Assembly (NCBI GenBank): GCA_045132035.1
Contig: JBGURM010000022.1
Coordinates: 1 to 25,216, forward strand
Direction: 5' to 3'
Length of the DNA: 25,216 nt
Origin: UBA2450 sp045132035
GTDB taxonomy: Bacteria > Bacillota_I > Bacilli_A > RFN20 > CAG-826
Position 1 is the first letter of the stretch; every line of letters begins with the position of its first letter. The notes under the pieces were generated by a model. It was not told where the DNA came from and made no database searches. It saw nothing but the letters and a program-made list of their open reading frames with translations. The translations under genes were made by a program, and so were the position numbers. Positions 1 to 6,777 of this stretch are shown piece after piece.

Positions 1-2
1 TT

Positions 3-332
3 CTTTTAGCCAGATTTGATTTATCAAAAGGCAAACCAATGCCGACAGAATTATTCCTAAATGATAAAGGGGACAAACTAACAACAAGAGGACTTGAATT
101 TATTCTTGATCGAATTGAAGAAAAGACTGGAACATTTGTTGAGCTCCATCCTCACGTATTAAGACATAGTTTTGCTACTCACTTATTAGAAAATGGAGCG
201 GATTTAAGAATTATTCAAGAACTACTTGGTCACTCATCACTTAACACAACTCAGGTTTACACTCATGTGACTGAAGAGAACATGAAAGAAACATATTTAG
301 CAAGCCACCCTCGAGCAAAGAAGAAGATTTAA
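3..332 (+). CDS. xerC: Tyrosine recombinase XerC/CodV family, C-terminal part (5' end outside window)
   Basis: This is the C-terminal catalytic half of a tyrosine site-specific recombinase, the family that resolves chromosome dimers at dif sites with a partner Xer protein. The frame is open to the left edge, so the ATG at 39 is internal and the true start is outside the window. The fragment shows the HxLRH box (HVLRH, about nt 150-164), the LLGH box (about nt 222-233) and the nucleophile Tyr at nt 258-260 in a VYTHV context. The protein ends in HPRA plus a short basic tail, as CodV/XerC proteins often do. The first catalytic Arg would lie upstream and cannot be seen. In many Bacilli codV, hslVU and codY lie upstream of rpsB; here the recombinase abuts the rpsB promoter directly. 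XerC rather than XerD is inferred from this position. Confidence 0.88.
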   Translation, partial: LLARFDLSKGKPMPTELFLNDKGDKLTTRGLEFILDRIEEKTGTFVELHPHVLRHSFATHLLENGADLRIIQELLGHSSLNTTQVYTHVTEENMKETYLASHPRAKKKI

Positions 333-352
333 GAAAAAAATATTATTTTTAC

Positions 353-382
353 TTGTCTTCTATAAGGTAGTTTTGCTATGAT
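353..382 (+). promoter_or_regulatory. Promoter of rpsB-tsf
   Basis: TTGTCT (353-358) and TATGAT (377-382) are separated by 18 bp. A TG one base upstream of the -10 (374-375) makes it an extended -10. The predicted start is near 388-390, leaving a leader of about 105 nt before rpsB. Seen in sequence; activity is inferred. Confidence 0.75.
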
Positions 383-389
383 TATCACG

Positions 390-495
390 CTGTATATTAA
401 TACAGACTACACACATCGTGGATTCAACCCCATTGTCTCACTATGTGAGGGCGGTTGTTAGAAGCGGTGGAGGCTAAAACATAAGGAGGCTCAAA
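390..495 (+). promoter_or_regulatory. Structured 5' leader of rpsB, putative S2 autoregulatory leader
   Basis: About 105 nt lie between the predicted transcription start and rpsB. The leader starts with a perfect 6-bp hairpin (CTGTAT 390-395, ATTA loop, ATACAG 400-405). A second hairpin, CTCAC/GTGAG (437-441/445-449), is enclosed by AACC/GGTT (426-429/453-456). It ends with two SD-like copies, GGAGGCTAAAA (469-479) and GGAGGCTCAAA (485-495); only the second is positioned for the start codon. S2 is known to repress its own operon in other bacteria, so feedback by S2 is plausible, but I cannot match this leader to a known family. Confidence 0.5.
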
Positions 496-1560
496 ATGAG
501 CGAAGAAACAAAAGTTGTCGCACCTGTTGAAGAAACAGTTGCCGAACCAGCTGCTAACCCAATGGAAGCAGTTATGCATGATCCTGATGCACCAATTATC
601 ACCATGAAGAAACTCTTGGAAGCTGGTGCACACTTCGGACATCAAACAAGACGTTGGAACCCAAAGATGAAGAAATACATCTATGGTGCTCGTAACGGTG
701 TCTACATCATTGACTTACAAAAGACTGTAGACTTAATCATCGTTGCCTATAAAGCAATGAAAGAAATCGTCGATAATGGCGGTAAAGTTCTCTTTGTTGG
801 AACAAAGAAACAATGTAAAGAAGCAGTTGAAGCTGAAGCATTACGTTCCGGAAGCTTCTACATCACCAACCGTTGGTTAGGTGGTACACTCACCAACTTC
901 AAGACCATTCAATCTCGTATCAGATTCTTAAAAGAACTCGAAAGAAGAGAAGAAGAAGGCGAACTTGATTTATTACCAAAAGTTGAAGCTGCTCAATTAA
1001 GAAAAGAAAAAGAAAAACTTTCTAAGAACTTAGAAGGTATCAAGGAAATGAGAAAGGTTCCAAATGCCTTATTTGTTATCGATCCAAACCTTGAACATAA
1101 TGCTGTTGCAGAAGCTAGAAAACTCGGAGTCCCAATCTTCGGTATTATTGACACCAATAGTAACCCAGATTTAGTTGACTATGTTATTCCAGCAAATGAT
1201 GACGCAATCAGAAGTGTTAGCTTAATCTTAGCGGTTATCGCTGACGCAATCGTCGAAAGCAAAGGCGGATTACCAGTCGTTGCTTACACCAAAGACGAAG
1301 GTGAAGAAATCACCATGAAAGAAGTCATTAAGCAAACAGATAAAGAAAACGCTGAAAAATTAGCAAGAATTCGTGCTGAAAGAGCGGCAAGACAAGAAGC
1401 TTATGAAAGAGAACAAGCTTTACGTCAAGCTAGCCACGATAAAGCCGCTGCTGTTGCTCAAGAACAAGAAGAGCTCAAGAAAGAAGAAAAACCAGCTGCA
1501 GCTAAAAAACCTGCTAGAAAACCAGCAGCAAAGAAAACCGAAACTCCAGAGGAAAAATAA
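496..1560 (+). CDS. rpsB: 30S ribosomal protein S2, with long N- and C-terminal extensions
   Basis: Ribosomal protein S2 binds late to the 30S subunit between head and body and is needed for S1 recruitment and initiation where S1 exists. The conserved core runs from about residue 35 to 258, with AGAHFGHQTRRWNPKM, then NRWLGGTLTNF, the coiled-coil insertion, and IFGIIDTNSNPDLVDYVIPAND. At 354 aa it is about 100 residues longer than most S2 proteins. There is a 35-residue acidic/Ala N-terminal extension and an 80-90 residue C-terminal tail that is first a charged helix and then Lys-Pro-Ala rich (KKPARKPAAKK). The start is supported by AAGGAGG at 483-489, 6 nt upstream. It is followed after 2 nt by tsf, the standard pairing. 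Regulation is probably through the preceding leader. Identity is certain; the role of the tails is unknown. Confidence 0.97.
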   Translation: MSEETKVVAPVEETVAEPAANPMEAVMHDPDAPIITMKKLLEAGAHFGHQTRRWNPKMKKYIYGARNGVYIIDLQKTVDLIIVAYKAMKEIVDNGGKVLFVGTKKQCKEAVEAEALRSGSFYITNRWLGGTLTNFKTIQSRIRFLKELERREEEGELDLLPKVEAAQLRKEKEKLSKNLEGIKEMRKVPNALFVIDPNLEHNAVAEARKLGVPIFGIIDTNSNPDLVDYVIPANDDAIRSVSLILAVIADAIVESKGGLPVVAYTKDEGEEITMKEVIKQTDKENAEKLARIRAERAARQEAYEREQALRQASHDKAAAVAQEQEELKKEEKPAAAKKPARKPAAKKTETPEEK

Positions 1561-1562
1561 TT

Positions 1563-2429
1563 ATGGCAGATATCAAATTAATCAAAGAACTTCGTGATAG
1601 AACAGGTGCTGGCCTTAACGATTGTAAGGCTGCATTAGAAGCTAACGAAAATGATATCGACAGAGCATGTGACTGGTTAAGAGAAAAAGGCATTGCTAAA
1701 GCCGCTAAAAAGGCTGATCGTATTGCCGCTGAAGGTTTAGCCTTAGCAGTTAGATGCCCAAAATGTGGCAAAACCGTAGTTTTAGAAGTTAACTGTGAAA
1801 CAGACTTCGTTGCTAAAGGTGATGCATTCCGTGCATTCGTTGAAGCTATTGCTAACGTTATCCTTAAGGAAGAACCAAAAGATGTTGAAGCTGCAAAAGC
1901 TCTTACAACAGAACTCTTTGCAGACGCAACCGTTAAGATGGGTGAAAAATTCGATTTAAGAAGATTCACCATCATTGAACAAAAAGACAACCTCATTGGT
2001 AGTTACATCCACATGGGTGGAAAAATTGCTGTTGCAGTTTCCTTACAAGGTGGAGATGATGAACTTGCAAAACAAATCGCTATGCACATCGCTGCTAACA
2101 ACCCTCAATATTTAACAATTGAAGATGTTCCAGCGGATGTTAGAGAACATGAAATGAATGTTCAAAAAGAAGCTGCTAAAAACGATGAAAAACTCGCTAA
2201 TAAACCAGCTAATGTCTTAGAGAAGATTCTCGAAGGCAAAATCAACAAATACTTTGCTGAAATGACTCTTGAAGCTCAACCATTCTTAATGGATGATAGC
2301 AAAACCGTCGGTCAATTCTTAAAAGAAAAAGGCGTTAAGGTTTTATCATTTGTCCGTTATCAAGTTGGTGAAGGCATTGAAAAGAGAAAAGATGACTTCG
2401 CAAGCGAAGTAATGGCTCAAGCAAAATAA
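1563..2429 (+). CDS. tsf: Translation elongation factor Ts
   Basis: EF-Ts is the cytosolic guanine-nucleotide exchange factor that regenerates EF-Tu-GTP. At 288 aa it has normal length. It begins with the UBA-like N-terminal domain (IKELRDRTGAGLNDCKAALE, residues about 5-24), followed by the signature NCETDFVAKGDAF and, in the core, HIAANNPQYL. The C-terminal module has FLMDDSKTVGQFLKEKGVKV. It starts 2 nt after rpsB, with a GAGG in the end of rpsB serving as SD. An oddity is a Cys-Pro-Lys-Cys-Gly motif at residues 65-69, in the beta-hairpin just before NCETDFVAK; most EF-Ts proteins have no CxxC there. It could bind metal or form a disulfide, but no function is shown. The gene ends just before a strong terminator, so rpsB-tsf forms a two-gene unit. 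Confidence 0.97.
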   Translation: MADIKLIKELRDRTGAGLNDCKAALEANENDIDRACDWLREKGIAKAAKKADRIAAEGLALAVRCPKCGKTVVLEVNCETDFVAKGDAFRAFVEAIANVILKEEPKDVEAAKALTTELFADATVKMGEKFDLRRFTIIEQKDNLIGSYIHMGGKIAVAVSLQGGDDELAKQIAMHIAANNPQYLTIEDVPADVREHEMNVQKEAAKNDEKLANKPANVLEKILEGKINKYFAEMTLEAQPFLMDDSKTVGQFLKEKGVKVLSFVRYQVGEGIEKRKDDFASEVMAQAK

Positions 2430-2439
2430 TGAAAAAATT

Positions 2440-2466
2440 GGAAACACGTTTTGTGTTTCCTTTTTT
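2440..2466 (+). terminator. Intrinsic terminator after rpsB-tsf
   Basis: An 8-bp perfect stem GGAAACAC (2440-2447) / GTGTTTCC (2453-2460) with a 5-nt loop is followed by six T. An A-run precedes the stem. Confidence 0.92.
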
Positions 2467-2470
2467 GTTA

Positions 2471-2476
2471 TATAAT
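2471..2476 (+). promoter_or_regulatory. Possible -10 box of pyrH-frr
   Basis: A perfect TATAAT lies 17 nt upstream of the pyrH ATG, directly after the terminator T-run. No good -35 is seen at 16-18 bp, since that stretch is the terminator stem. Initiation near 2483 would cut into the pyrH SD (AAGGGTGATG, 2480-2489), so this call is weak. Confidence 0.4.
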
Positions 2477-2493
2477 AAGAAGGGTGATGAGTT

Positions 2494-3213
2494 ATGTATA
2501 AACGTGTCTTGCTCAAACTTAGTGGTGAAGCACTAGATGAAAAAAACTCTGATAACATTATCGATGTTGGCTCATTAAATTCAATCTGTGAGAAGATTAA
2601 AATTCTTCACGATGATGGAATGGAAATAGCGGTGGTTATTGGAGCAGGCAACATTTGGAGAGGAAAAGTTGCTGAAAAGATTGGAATTGAACGCGTTCCT
2701 GCTGACTATATGGGAATGCTTGGAACTGTTATTAATGCAGTTGCAATGAGCAGCGCTCTTAAACGAATTGGAGTTGAATCAGTCGTTTATAGTGCAATTC
2801 CTGAAATTAAAGATGTGACTTTTGCTTATGATGCTGATAAAGTTAAAAGTGACTTATCTCAAGGAAAAGTATGTTTCCTTGCTGGAGGAACTGGTAAACC
2901 ATTCTTTACCACTGACACCGCTGCAACACTTAGAGCAATTGAAACTAATTGTGACGCTATCCTAATGGCGAAAAATGGTGTTAGAGGTGTTTATGATAAA
3001 GATCCAACCATCTATAGCAATGCGAAATTCTATCCAGAAATAACATACAAAGAGATGAGAGATATGAATATTCAAATCATGGATCAAACCGCGATTGAAC
3101 TCATTGAAAAGACTGATATTGAGATCTTAGTGTTCTCAATGCAAAATGTTGAAAATTTCCAACAAGCCGCTAAAGGAATCAATGTTGGAACAATCTGCAA
3201 AAAGGAGAGGTAA
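2494..3213 (+). CDS. pyrH: Uridylate (UMP) kinase
   Basis: PyrH phosphorylates UMP to UDP with ATP in pyrimidine nucleotide synthesis; it is a hexameric cytosolic enzyme of the amino-acid-kinase fold. Visible signatures are KLSGEAL (residues 8-14), GAGNIWRG (50-57), DYMGMLGTVINA (71-82) and GGTGKPFFTTDTAA (131-144), followed by the nucleotide-binding region RGVYDKDP. The length of 239 aa matches the family. The ATG is preceded by AAGGGTGATG as SD. frr starts 3 nt after the stop and its SD lies in the last codons of pyrH, so the two genes are coupled. This is the usual Bacillota order between tsf and frr. Confidence 0.97.
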   Translation: MYKRVLLKLSGEALDEKNSDNIIDVGSLNSICEKIKILHDDGMEIAVVIGAGNIWRGKVAEKIGIERVPADYMGMLGTVINAVAMSSALKRIGVESVVYSAIPEIKDVTFAYDADKVKSDLSQGKVCFLAGGTGKPFFTTDTAATLRAIETNCDAILMAKNGVRGVYDKDPTIYSNAKFYPEITYKEMRDMNIQIMDQTAIELIEKTDIEILVFSMQNVENFQQAAKGINVGTICKKER

Positions 3214-3216
3214 TTT

Positions 3217-3762
3217 ATGGACGATTATGCAGTTGAAGCCCAAGGCAAAATGAAAAAATGTATCGAGAATTTCAAAGGACAACTCGCAACTTTAAGAACA
3301 GGTAGAGCAAGTCCAGCGATGCTCAACAATATTGAAGTTGATTATTACGGAAGTCCAACTCCAATCAATCAAATTTCCTCAATAACCATACCAGAACCCC
3401 GCCAACTTCTTATTAAACCATACGATAAGAATGATGTTAAAAACATCGTTTCAGCGATTCATGCTTCTGATTTAGGACTCAATCCAATCAATGAAGGACA
3501 ACAAGTTCGTTTGATTATTCCTGCCTTAACAGAAGATAGAAGAAAAGAGATTGTCAAGCAAGCTCATAAGTACGCTGAAGAATGTAAAGTTGCAGTGAGA
3601 AACGTCAGAAGAGACTATATGGAACTTCTTAAAATTGACGATTCTTATCCTGAAGATTTACAAAAAAGAGCTCAAGAAGACATCCAAAAGGTTACTGATG
3701 AAGCAACTAAAGATATCGATGCTGTTCTTGCTGAAAAAGAAAAGGAAATCATGGCGATTTAA
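3217..3762 (+). CDS. frr: Ribosome recycling factor
   Basis: RRF acts with EF-G to split post-termination ribosomes. The protein is 181 aa, close to the usual 185. It shows the typical N-terminal helix with LATLRTGRASPAMLNNIEV (about residues 23-41), the middle domain with PEPRQLLIKPYD, and the three-helix bundle with LTEDRRKEIVKQAHKYAEE and VRNVRRD. The SD GGAGAGG lies over the end of pyrH. A terminator 50 nt after the stop closes the pyrH-frr unit. Confidence 0.97.
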   Translation: MDDYAVEAQGKMKKCIENFKGQLATLRTGRASPAMLNNIEVDYYGSPTPINQISSITIPEPRQLLIKPYDKNDVKNIVSAIHASDLGLNPINEGQQVRLIIPALTEDRRKEIVKQAHKYAEECKVAVRNVRRDYMELLKIDDSYPEDLQKRAQEDIQKVTDEATKDIDAVLAEKEKEIMAI

Positions 3763-3811
3763 CCTATTGTTAATTCACTAGATTTTCTAAAAGAAAAAAA
3801 TAAACATTAAT

Positions 3812-3835
3812 AAGTGCGCTTAGGCGCGCTTTTAT
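3812..3835 (+). terminator. Intrinsic terminator after pyrH-frr
   Basis: Stem AAGTGCGC (3812-3819) / GCGCGCTT (3824-3831), 8 bp including one G-T pair, loop TTAG, then TTTTATT. An A-rich stretch precedes it. Confidence 0.85.
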
Positions 3836-3837
3836 TG

Positions 3838-3843
3838 TATACT
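3838..3843 (+). promoter_or_regulatory. -10 box of the uppS operon, giving a very short leader
   Basis: TTG followed by TATACT lies right after the frr terminator. The ATG of uppS starts 15 nt past the box, so the 5' leader would be only about 8-9 nt. No SD is present in that stretch. No good -35 is seen at 16-18 bp because the terminator stem occupies that position. The same TTGTATACT arrangement precedes the ECF gene at 19774. Confidence 0.5.
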
Positions 3844-3858
3844 TAATGTTGTTACATT

Positions 3859-4584
3859 ATGGAAAACTTAGAATTTAAACTTAAACATGTTGCCTTCATT
3901 ATGGATGGTAACGGCCGTTGGGCAAAACGAAGAGGATTACCTCGTCATTTGGGACATAAAGCAGGATGTGACAGAATTATTGATATCTATGAAGAATGTT
4001 TAGCACAAGATATCAAAGCGATGTCTTTATACGCTTTTAGTACAGAAAATTGGAATCGTCCACAAGATGAAATTGACCATTTATTCAATTACTTGGATAT
4101 CTTTTTCAAAAAAGAAATTAAACGAATTATCAAAGATGGTTCAAGAGTAATCGTTAGTGGAGACATTTCTCGTTTACCTGAAAAAACCCAAAAGACAATT
4201 AATGACGCGATTGAAAGAACTAAAGATCTCAAGAATTTCACTTTCAATATTTGTCTTAATTATGGCGGAAAAGCTGAGATTGTTAGAGCCGCTTCATTAT
4301 TTTCCACTGATGTAAAAAACGGAAAGTATCAACCAAATGATTTAACTGAAGATTTATTTGAAAATTATTTATACACGAAAGGTTTACCACCAGTTGACTT
4401 ATTAATTAGAACCAGTGGTGAATTAAGAACAAGCAATTATCTCCCATGGCAATTAGCGTATGCGGAATTCATCTTCCCAAAAACTCCATGGCCAGATTTT
4501 ACAAAAGAAGAATTTAGAAAATGTATTAACGAATATTATTCAAGAAATAGGAGGTTTGGAACAGTTAATGACCAAGAAGAATGA
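3859..4584 (+). CDS. uppS: Undecaprenyl diphosphate synthase (cis-prenyltransferase)
   Basis: UppS condenses eight IPP units onto farnesyl-PP to make the C55 lipid carrier for peptidoglycan and other wall polymers. The catalytic Asp16 is in IMDGNGRWAKRRG. Other hallmarks are LYAFSTENWNRP, NICLNYGGKAEI and, near the C-terminus, DLLIRTSGELRTSNYLPWQ with WPDF. The family usually reads SGEQRISNF, so ELRTSNY is a mild variant. The length of 241 aa is normal. The first ATG is chosen because it places IMDGNGRW at the usual distance from the N-terminus, although no SD is visible. The stop is the only TGA among the genes here, and the cdsA start lies 17 nt inside this gene. Confidence 0.96.
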   Translation: MENLEFKLKHVAFIMDGNGRWAKRRGLPRHLGHKAGCDRIIDIYEECLAQDIKAMSLYAFSTENWNRPQDEIDHLFNYLDIFFKKEIKRIIKDGSRVIVSGDISRLPEKTQKTINDAIERTKDLKNFTFNICLNYGGKAEIVRAASLFSTDVKNGKYQPNDLTEDLFENYLYTKGLPPVDLLIRTSGELRTSNYLPWQLAYAEFIFPKTPWPDFTKEEFRKCINEYYSRNRRFGTVNDQEE

Positions 4585-5605
4585 CATTAATAAACACGAA
4601 CTTCACCACAATCAATTAAGTGGTAAAACTAAAAAATCAATGGCGACCCGTATTATTTCTGCGGTCGTATTAATTTCCGTTGTCGTCCCATCTATCATCT
4701 TGGGCGACTGGATTTATTTTGCTCTTATGACTATCGCTCTAGCCTTCGCGTGCTATGAGATATTAGGATGTGCTGGAAAAAGAACAATATTTATTTTTAT
4801 CGCATATTTCTTTTTCGTTGTTTTACTTGCCTATTGGCCAATGTTTAAAGGAATTGTGGTTAACTCAGCAGCGTTCTCTAAACCCGATAACTATTTTGGA
4901 TCTATTTATTTACCAATATTAATCGTTGTTTTAGGTTCATTCCTATTATTCTGGCTCACAGTTATCTATAAAGATTTCTCTGTTGTTGATGCCTCATTTT
5001 TAATTACTATGGCGATTATTATCGGCTTAGGTTTCCAATGTTTATTCTATTTACGATATTACCCAATGTTCCGTATGGGTGTCGTTAGTCCAGATAGTTG
5101 GTCCTTTAACGTAGAAAATACGGTTCTCCCATCTATTCTTATTCTATTTGTTTTCCTTTCTGCAGTTATGACAGATACAGGAGCATACTTTGTTGGTGTT
5201 CTTTTTGGAAAAACAAAGATGAATGAAAGAATCTCTCCAAATAAAACTTGGGAAGGTTTCTTTGGTGGAATTATTGTTTCTTTCCTTGTTTGTAGTTCAG
5301 TCGGTTTAGCCCTTGCTTTTAGCGATTATCCAATTCTTGATTGCTTTAATGGGGAGCACTGGTACAACGTTTTAATCTTATGCTTTATTACTCCTTTCTT
5401 TGCAACATTAGGCGACTTTGTCTTCTCTGCGATTAAGAGATATTGGGGTATTAAAGATTATGGAAAGCTCATTCCAGGACATGGTGGAGTTCTTGATCGA
5501 TTAGATTCGATTTTCTTTGCTAGTATTGTTGCCGCGATTACTGTTTTCATCATTTCTAACATGACTGGTGCTGGATTTGGTAATTGGGATTTAATTCTTG
5601 TATAA
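4568..5605 (+). CDS. cdsA: Phosphatidate cytidylyltransferase (CDP-diglyceride synthase)
   Basis: CdsA is the integral membrane enzyme that makes CDP-diacylglycerol from phosphatidic acid and CTP, the branch point for phospholipids. It has many hydrophobic segments and the family signature close to the C-terminus (about residues 287-314): SAIKRYWGIKDYGKLIPGHG, then GVLDRLDS. The loop with DTGAYFVGVLFGKTKMNERISPNKTWEG is also characteristic. I start it at the ATG at 4568, with AGGAGG at 4549-4554 as SD; the 13-nt spacing is long, and a TTG at 4556 is too close to that SD. The resulting 345 aa is somewhat longer than common forms, partly from a polar N-terminus of about 25 residues. It overlaps uppS by 17 nt. 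Confidence 0.94.
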   Translation: MTKKNDINKHELHHNQLSGKTKKSMATRIISAVVLISVVVPSIILGDWIYFALMTIALAFACYEILGCAGKRTIFIFIAYFFFVVLLAYWPMFKGIVVNSAAFSKPDNYFGSIYLPILIVVLGSFLLFWLTVIYKDFSVVDASFLITMAIIIGLGFQCLFYLRYYPMFRMGVVSPDSWSFNVENTVLPSILILFVFLSAVMTDTGAYFVGVLFGKTKMNERISPNKTWEGFFGGIIVSFLVCSSVGLALAFSDYPILDCFNGEHWYNVLILCFITPFFATLGDFVFSAIKRYWGIKDYGKLIPGHGGVLDRLDSIFFASIVAAITVFIISNMTGAGFGNWDLILV

Positions 5606-5607
5606 TT

Positions 5608-6777
5608 ATGAAAATCTTACTTCTTGGTGCGTCAGGTTCAATTGGCACTCAAACAATTGATGTCATAAATAAAAATCCACAAGATTTCACTCTTGTTGGC
5701 TTTTCTGTTGGCTATCGCACAAGATGTATTGGAAATATTATTAATAAACACCCATCTGTGACACATGTCTATTTAAGAGACTATAAGAAACTTAGTTATT
5801 ATTCTAAGCGATATCCAAATGTCATTTTCATCGCTGAAAAAGATAACTCAATTAGTGATTTAATTAAGATGTGTGATTCAGAGATGGTTGTTAACGCTTT
5901 AGTCGGTTTTAGTGGACTTCTTCCATCTATTACCGCTTTAAAAGAGAATAAAAAGCTCGCTCTTGCAAATAAAGAATCATTAGTTGTTGGTGGAGAATTA
6001 ATCAATGACTTATTAGCTAATGGACACGGCGAACTTTTCCCTATCGATAGCGAGCATTCTGCTTTATGGAAATGTTTAAAAGTAGATGATAAAAATGTCA
6101 AAAAGATGATGGTTACCGCTAGCGGAGGTGCCTTTAGAAGACTTGATAGAAGTCAATTAGAAAACGTTACCGCTAGCGATGCTTTAAAACATCCAACTTG
6201 GAAGATGGGAGCAAAAATTACTATCGACTGTGCAACAATGATTAATAAATGTTTTGAAATTATAGAAGCCGGTTATTTATATAACTACCCGTTTAAAAAG
6301 ATTGGAGTTACTCTTCATGATGAATCTTATCTTCATTCATATTTAATATATGAAGATGGATTATTAAGAGGAGAACTTTCTAAACCAGATATGCGGAATC
6401 CAATTAAGTTTGCTCTTTATGAAGGGAAAATTCCTTTTAAGACTCAAACTTTTAAATCTTTAGATTCGTTAAAGAATTTACACTTTCACGAATTTAATAA
6501 AGAACGTTACCCGTTAGTGGAACTTGCTGACACAGTTCTTACTAAAAAAGGAACATATGGAGCAGTTTTAAATCGATCAAATGAAGTTGCTGTTTATGCA
6601 TTTTTAAAAGGTGACATCTCTTTCTTAGATATTGAAAGAATCGTCTTCAAATGTATGAAAGAACATAAAAATATCGTTCATCCAACTTTGGAACAAATCT
6701 TAAAAGTTGATAGTGATGTCAATTTAAAAGCTACAAATATTGTTAATCAAATTAAAGGAGGTCAGATCAAATGGTAG
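5608..6777 (+). CDS. dxr: 1-deoxy-D-xylulose 5-phosphate reductoisomerase
   Basis: Dxr converts DXP to MEP with NADPH, the committed step of non-mevalonate isoprenoid synthesis that feeds IPP to UppS. The NADPH loop GASGSIG is at residues 7-13. The catalytic region shows ALANKESLVVGGE, PIDSEHSALWKCL (metal-binding Asp and Glu), TASGGAFR and HPTWKMGAKITIDCATMINK; the last usually reads ITIDSATMMNKGLE, so Ser-to-Cys and Gly-to-Cys changes are present. The C-terminal domain has NEVAVYAFL. The length of 389 aa is normal. I use the ATG at 5608, two nt after cdsA, because it puts the Rossmann loop at the usual place; no SD is apparent, which suggests translational coupling. The stop overlaps the rseP start. 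Confidence 0.96.
   Translation: MKILLLGASGSIGTQTIDVINKNPQDFTLVGFSVGYRTRCIGNIINKHPSVTHVYLRDYKKLSYYSKRYPNVIFIAEKDNSISDLIKMCDSEMVVNALVGFSGLLPSITALKENKKLALANKESLVVGGELINDLLANGHGELFPIDSEHSALWKCLKVDDKNVKKMMVTASGGAFRRLDRSQLENVTASDALKHPTWKMGAKITIDCATMINKCFEIIEAGYLYNYPFKKIGVTLHDESYLHSYLIYEDGLLRGELSKPDMRNPIKFALYEGKIPFKTQTFKSLDSLKNLHFHEFNKERYPLVELADTVLTKKGTYGAVLNRSNEVAVYAFLKGDISFLDIERIVFKCMKEHKNIVHPTLEQILKVDSDVNLKATNIVNQIKGGQIKW

Noticed and set aside
1514..1996. 160-codon open frame on the minus strand across the rpsB/tsf junction
   Set aside because: It lies opposite two certain genes, has low-complexity Ser/Leu composition and no motif or SD; it is a shadow of the coding strand.
4460..4567. Longer N-terminus for cdsA
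   Set aside because: The upstream codons overlap the conserved C-terminus of uppS, and the ATG at 4568 has an SD upstream.
3859..4590. TGA read as Trp (code 4)
   Set aside because: Trp is encoded by TGG throughout, all large frames are intact with TGA as stop, and uppS ends normally at its TGA.
5584..5607. Earlier start for dxr
   Set aside because: It would add eight residues before the Rossmann strand and overlap cdsA; the ATG at 5608 fits the family.
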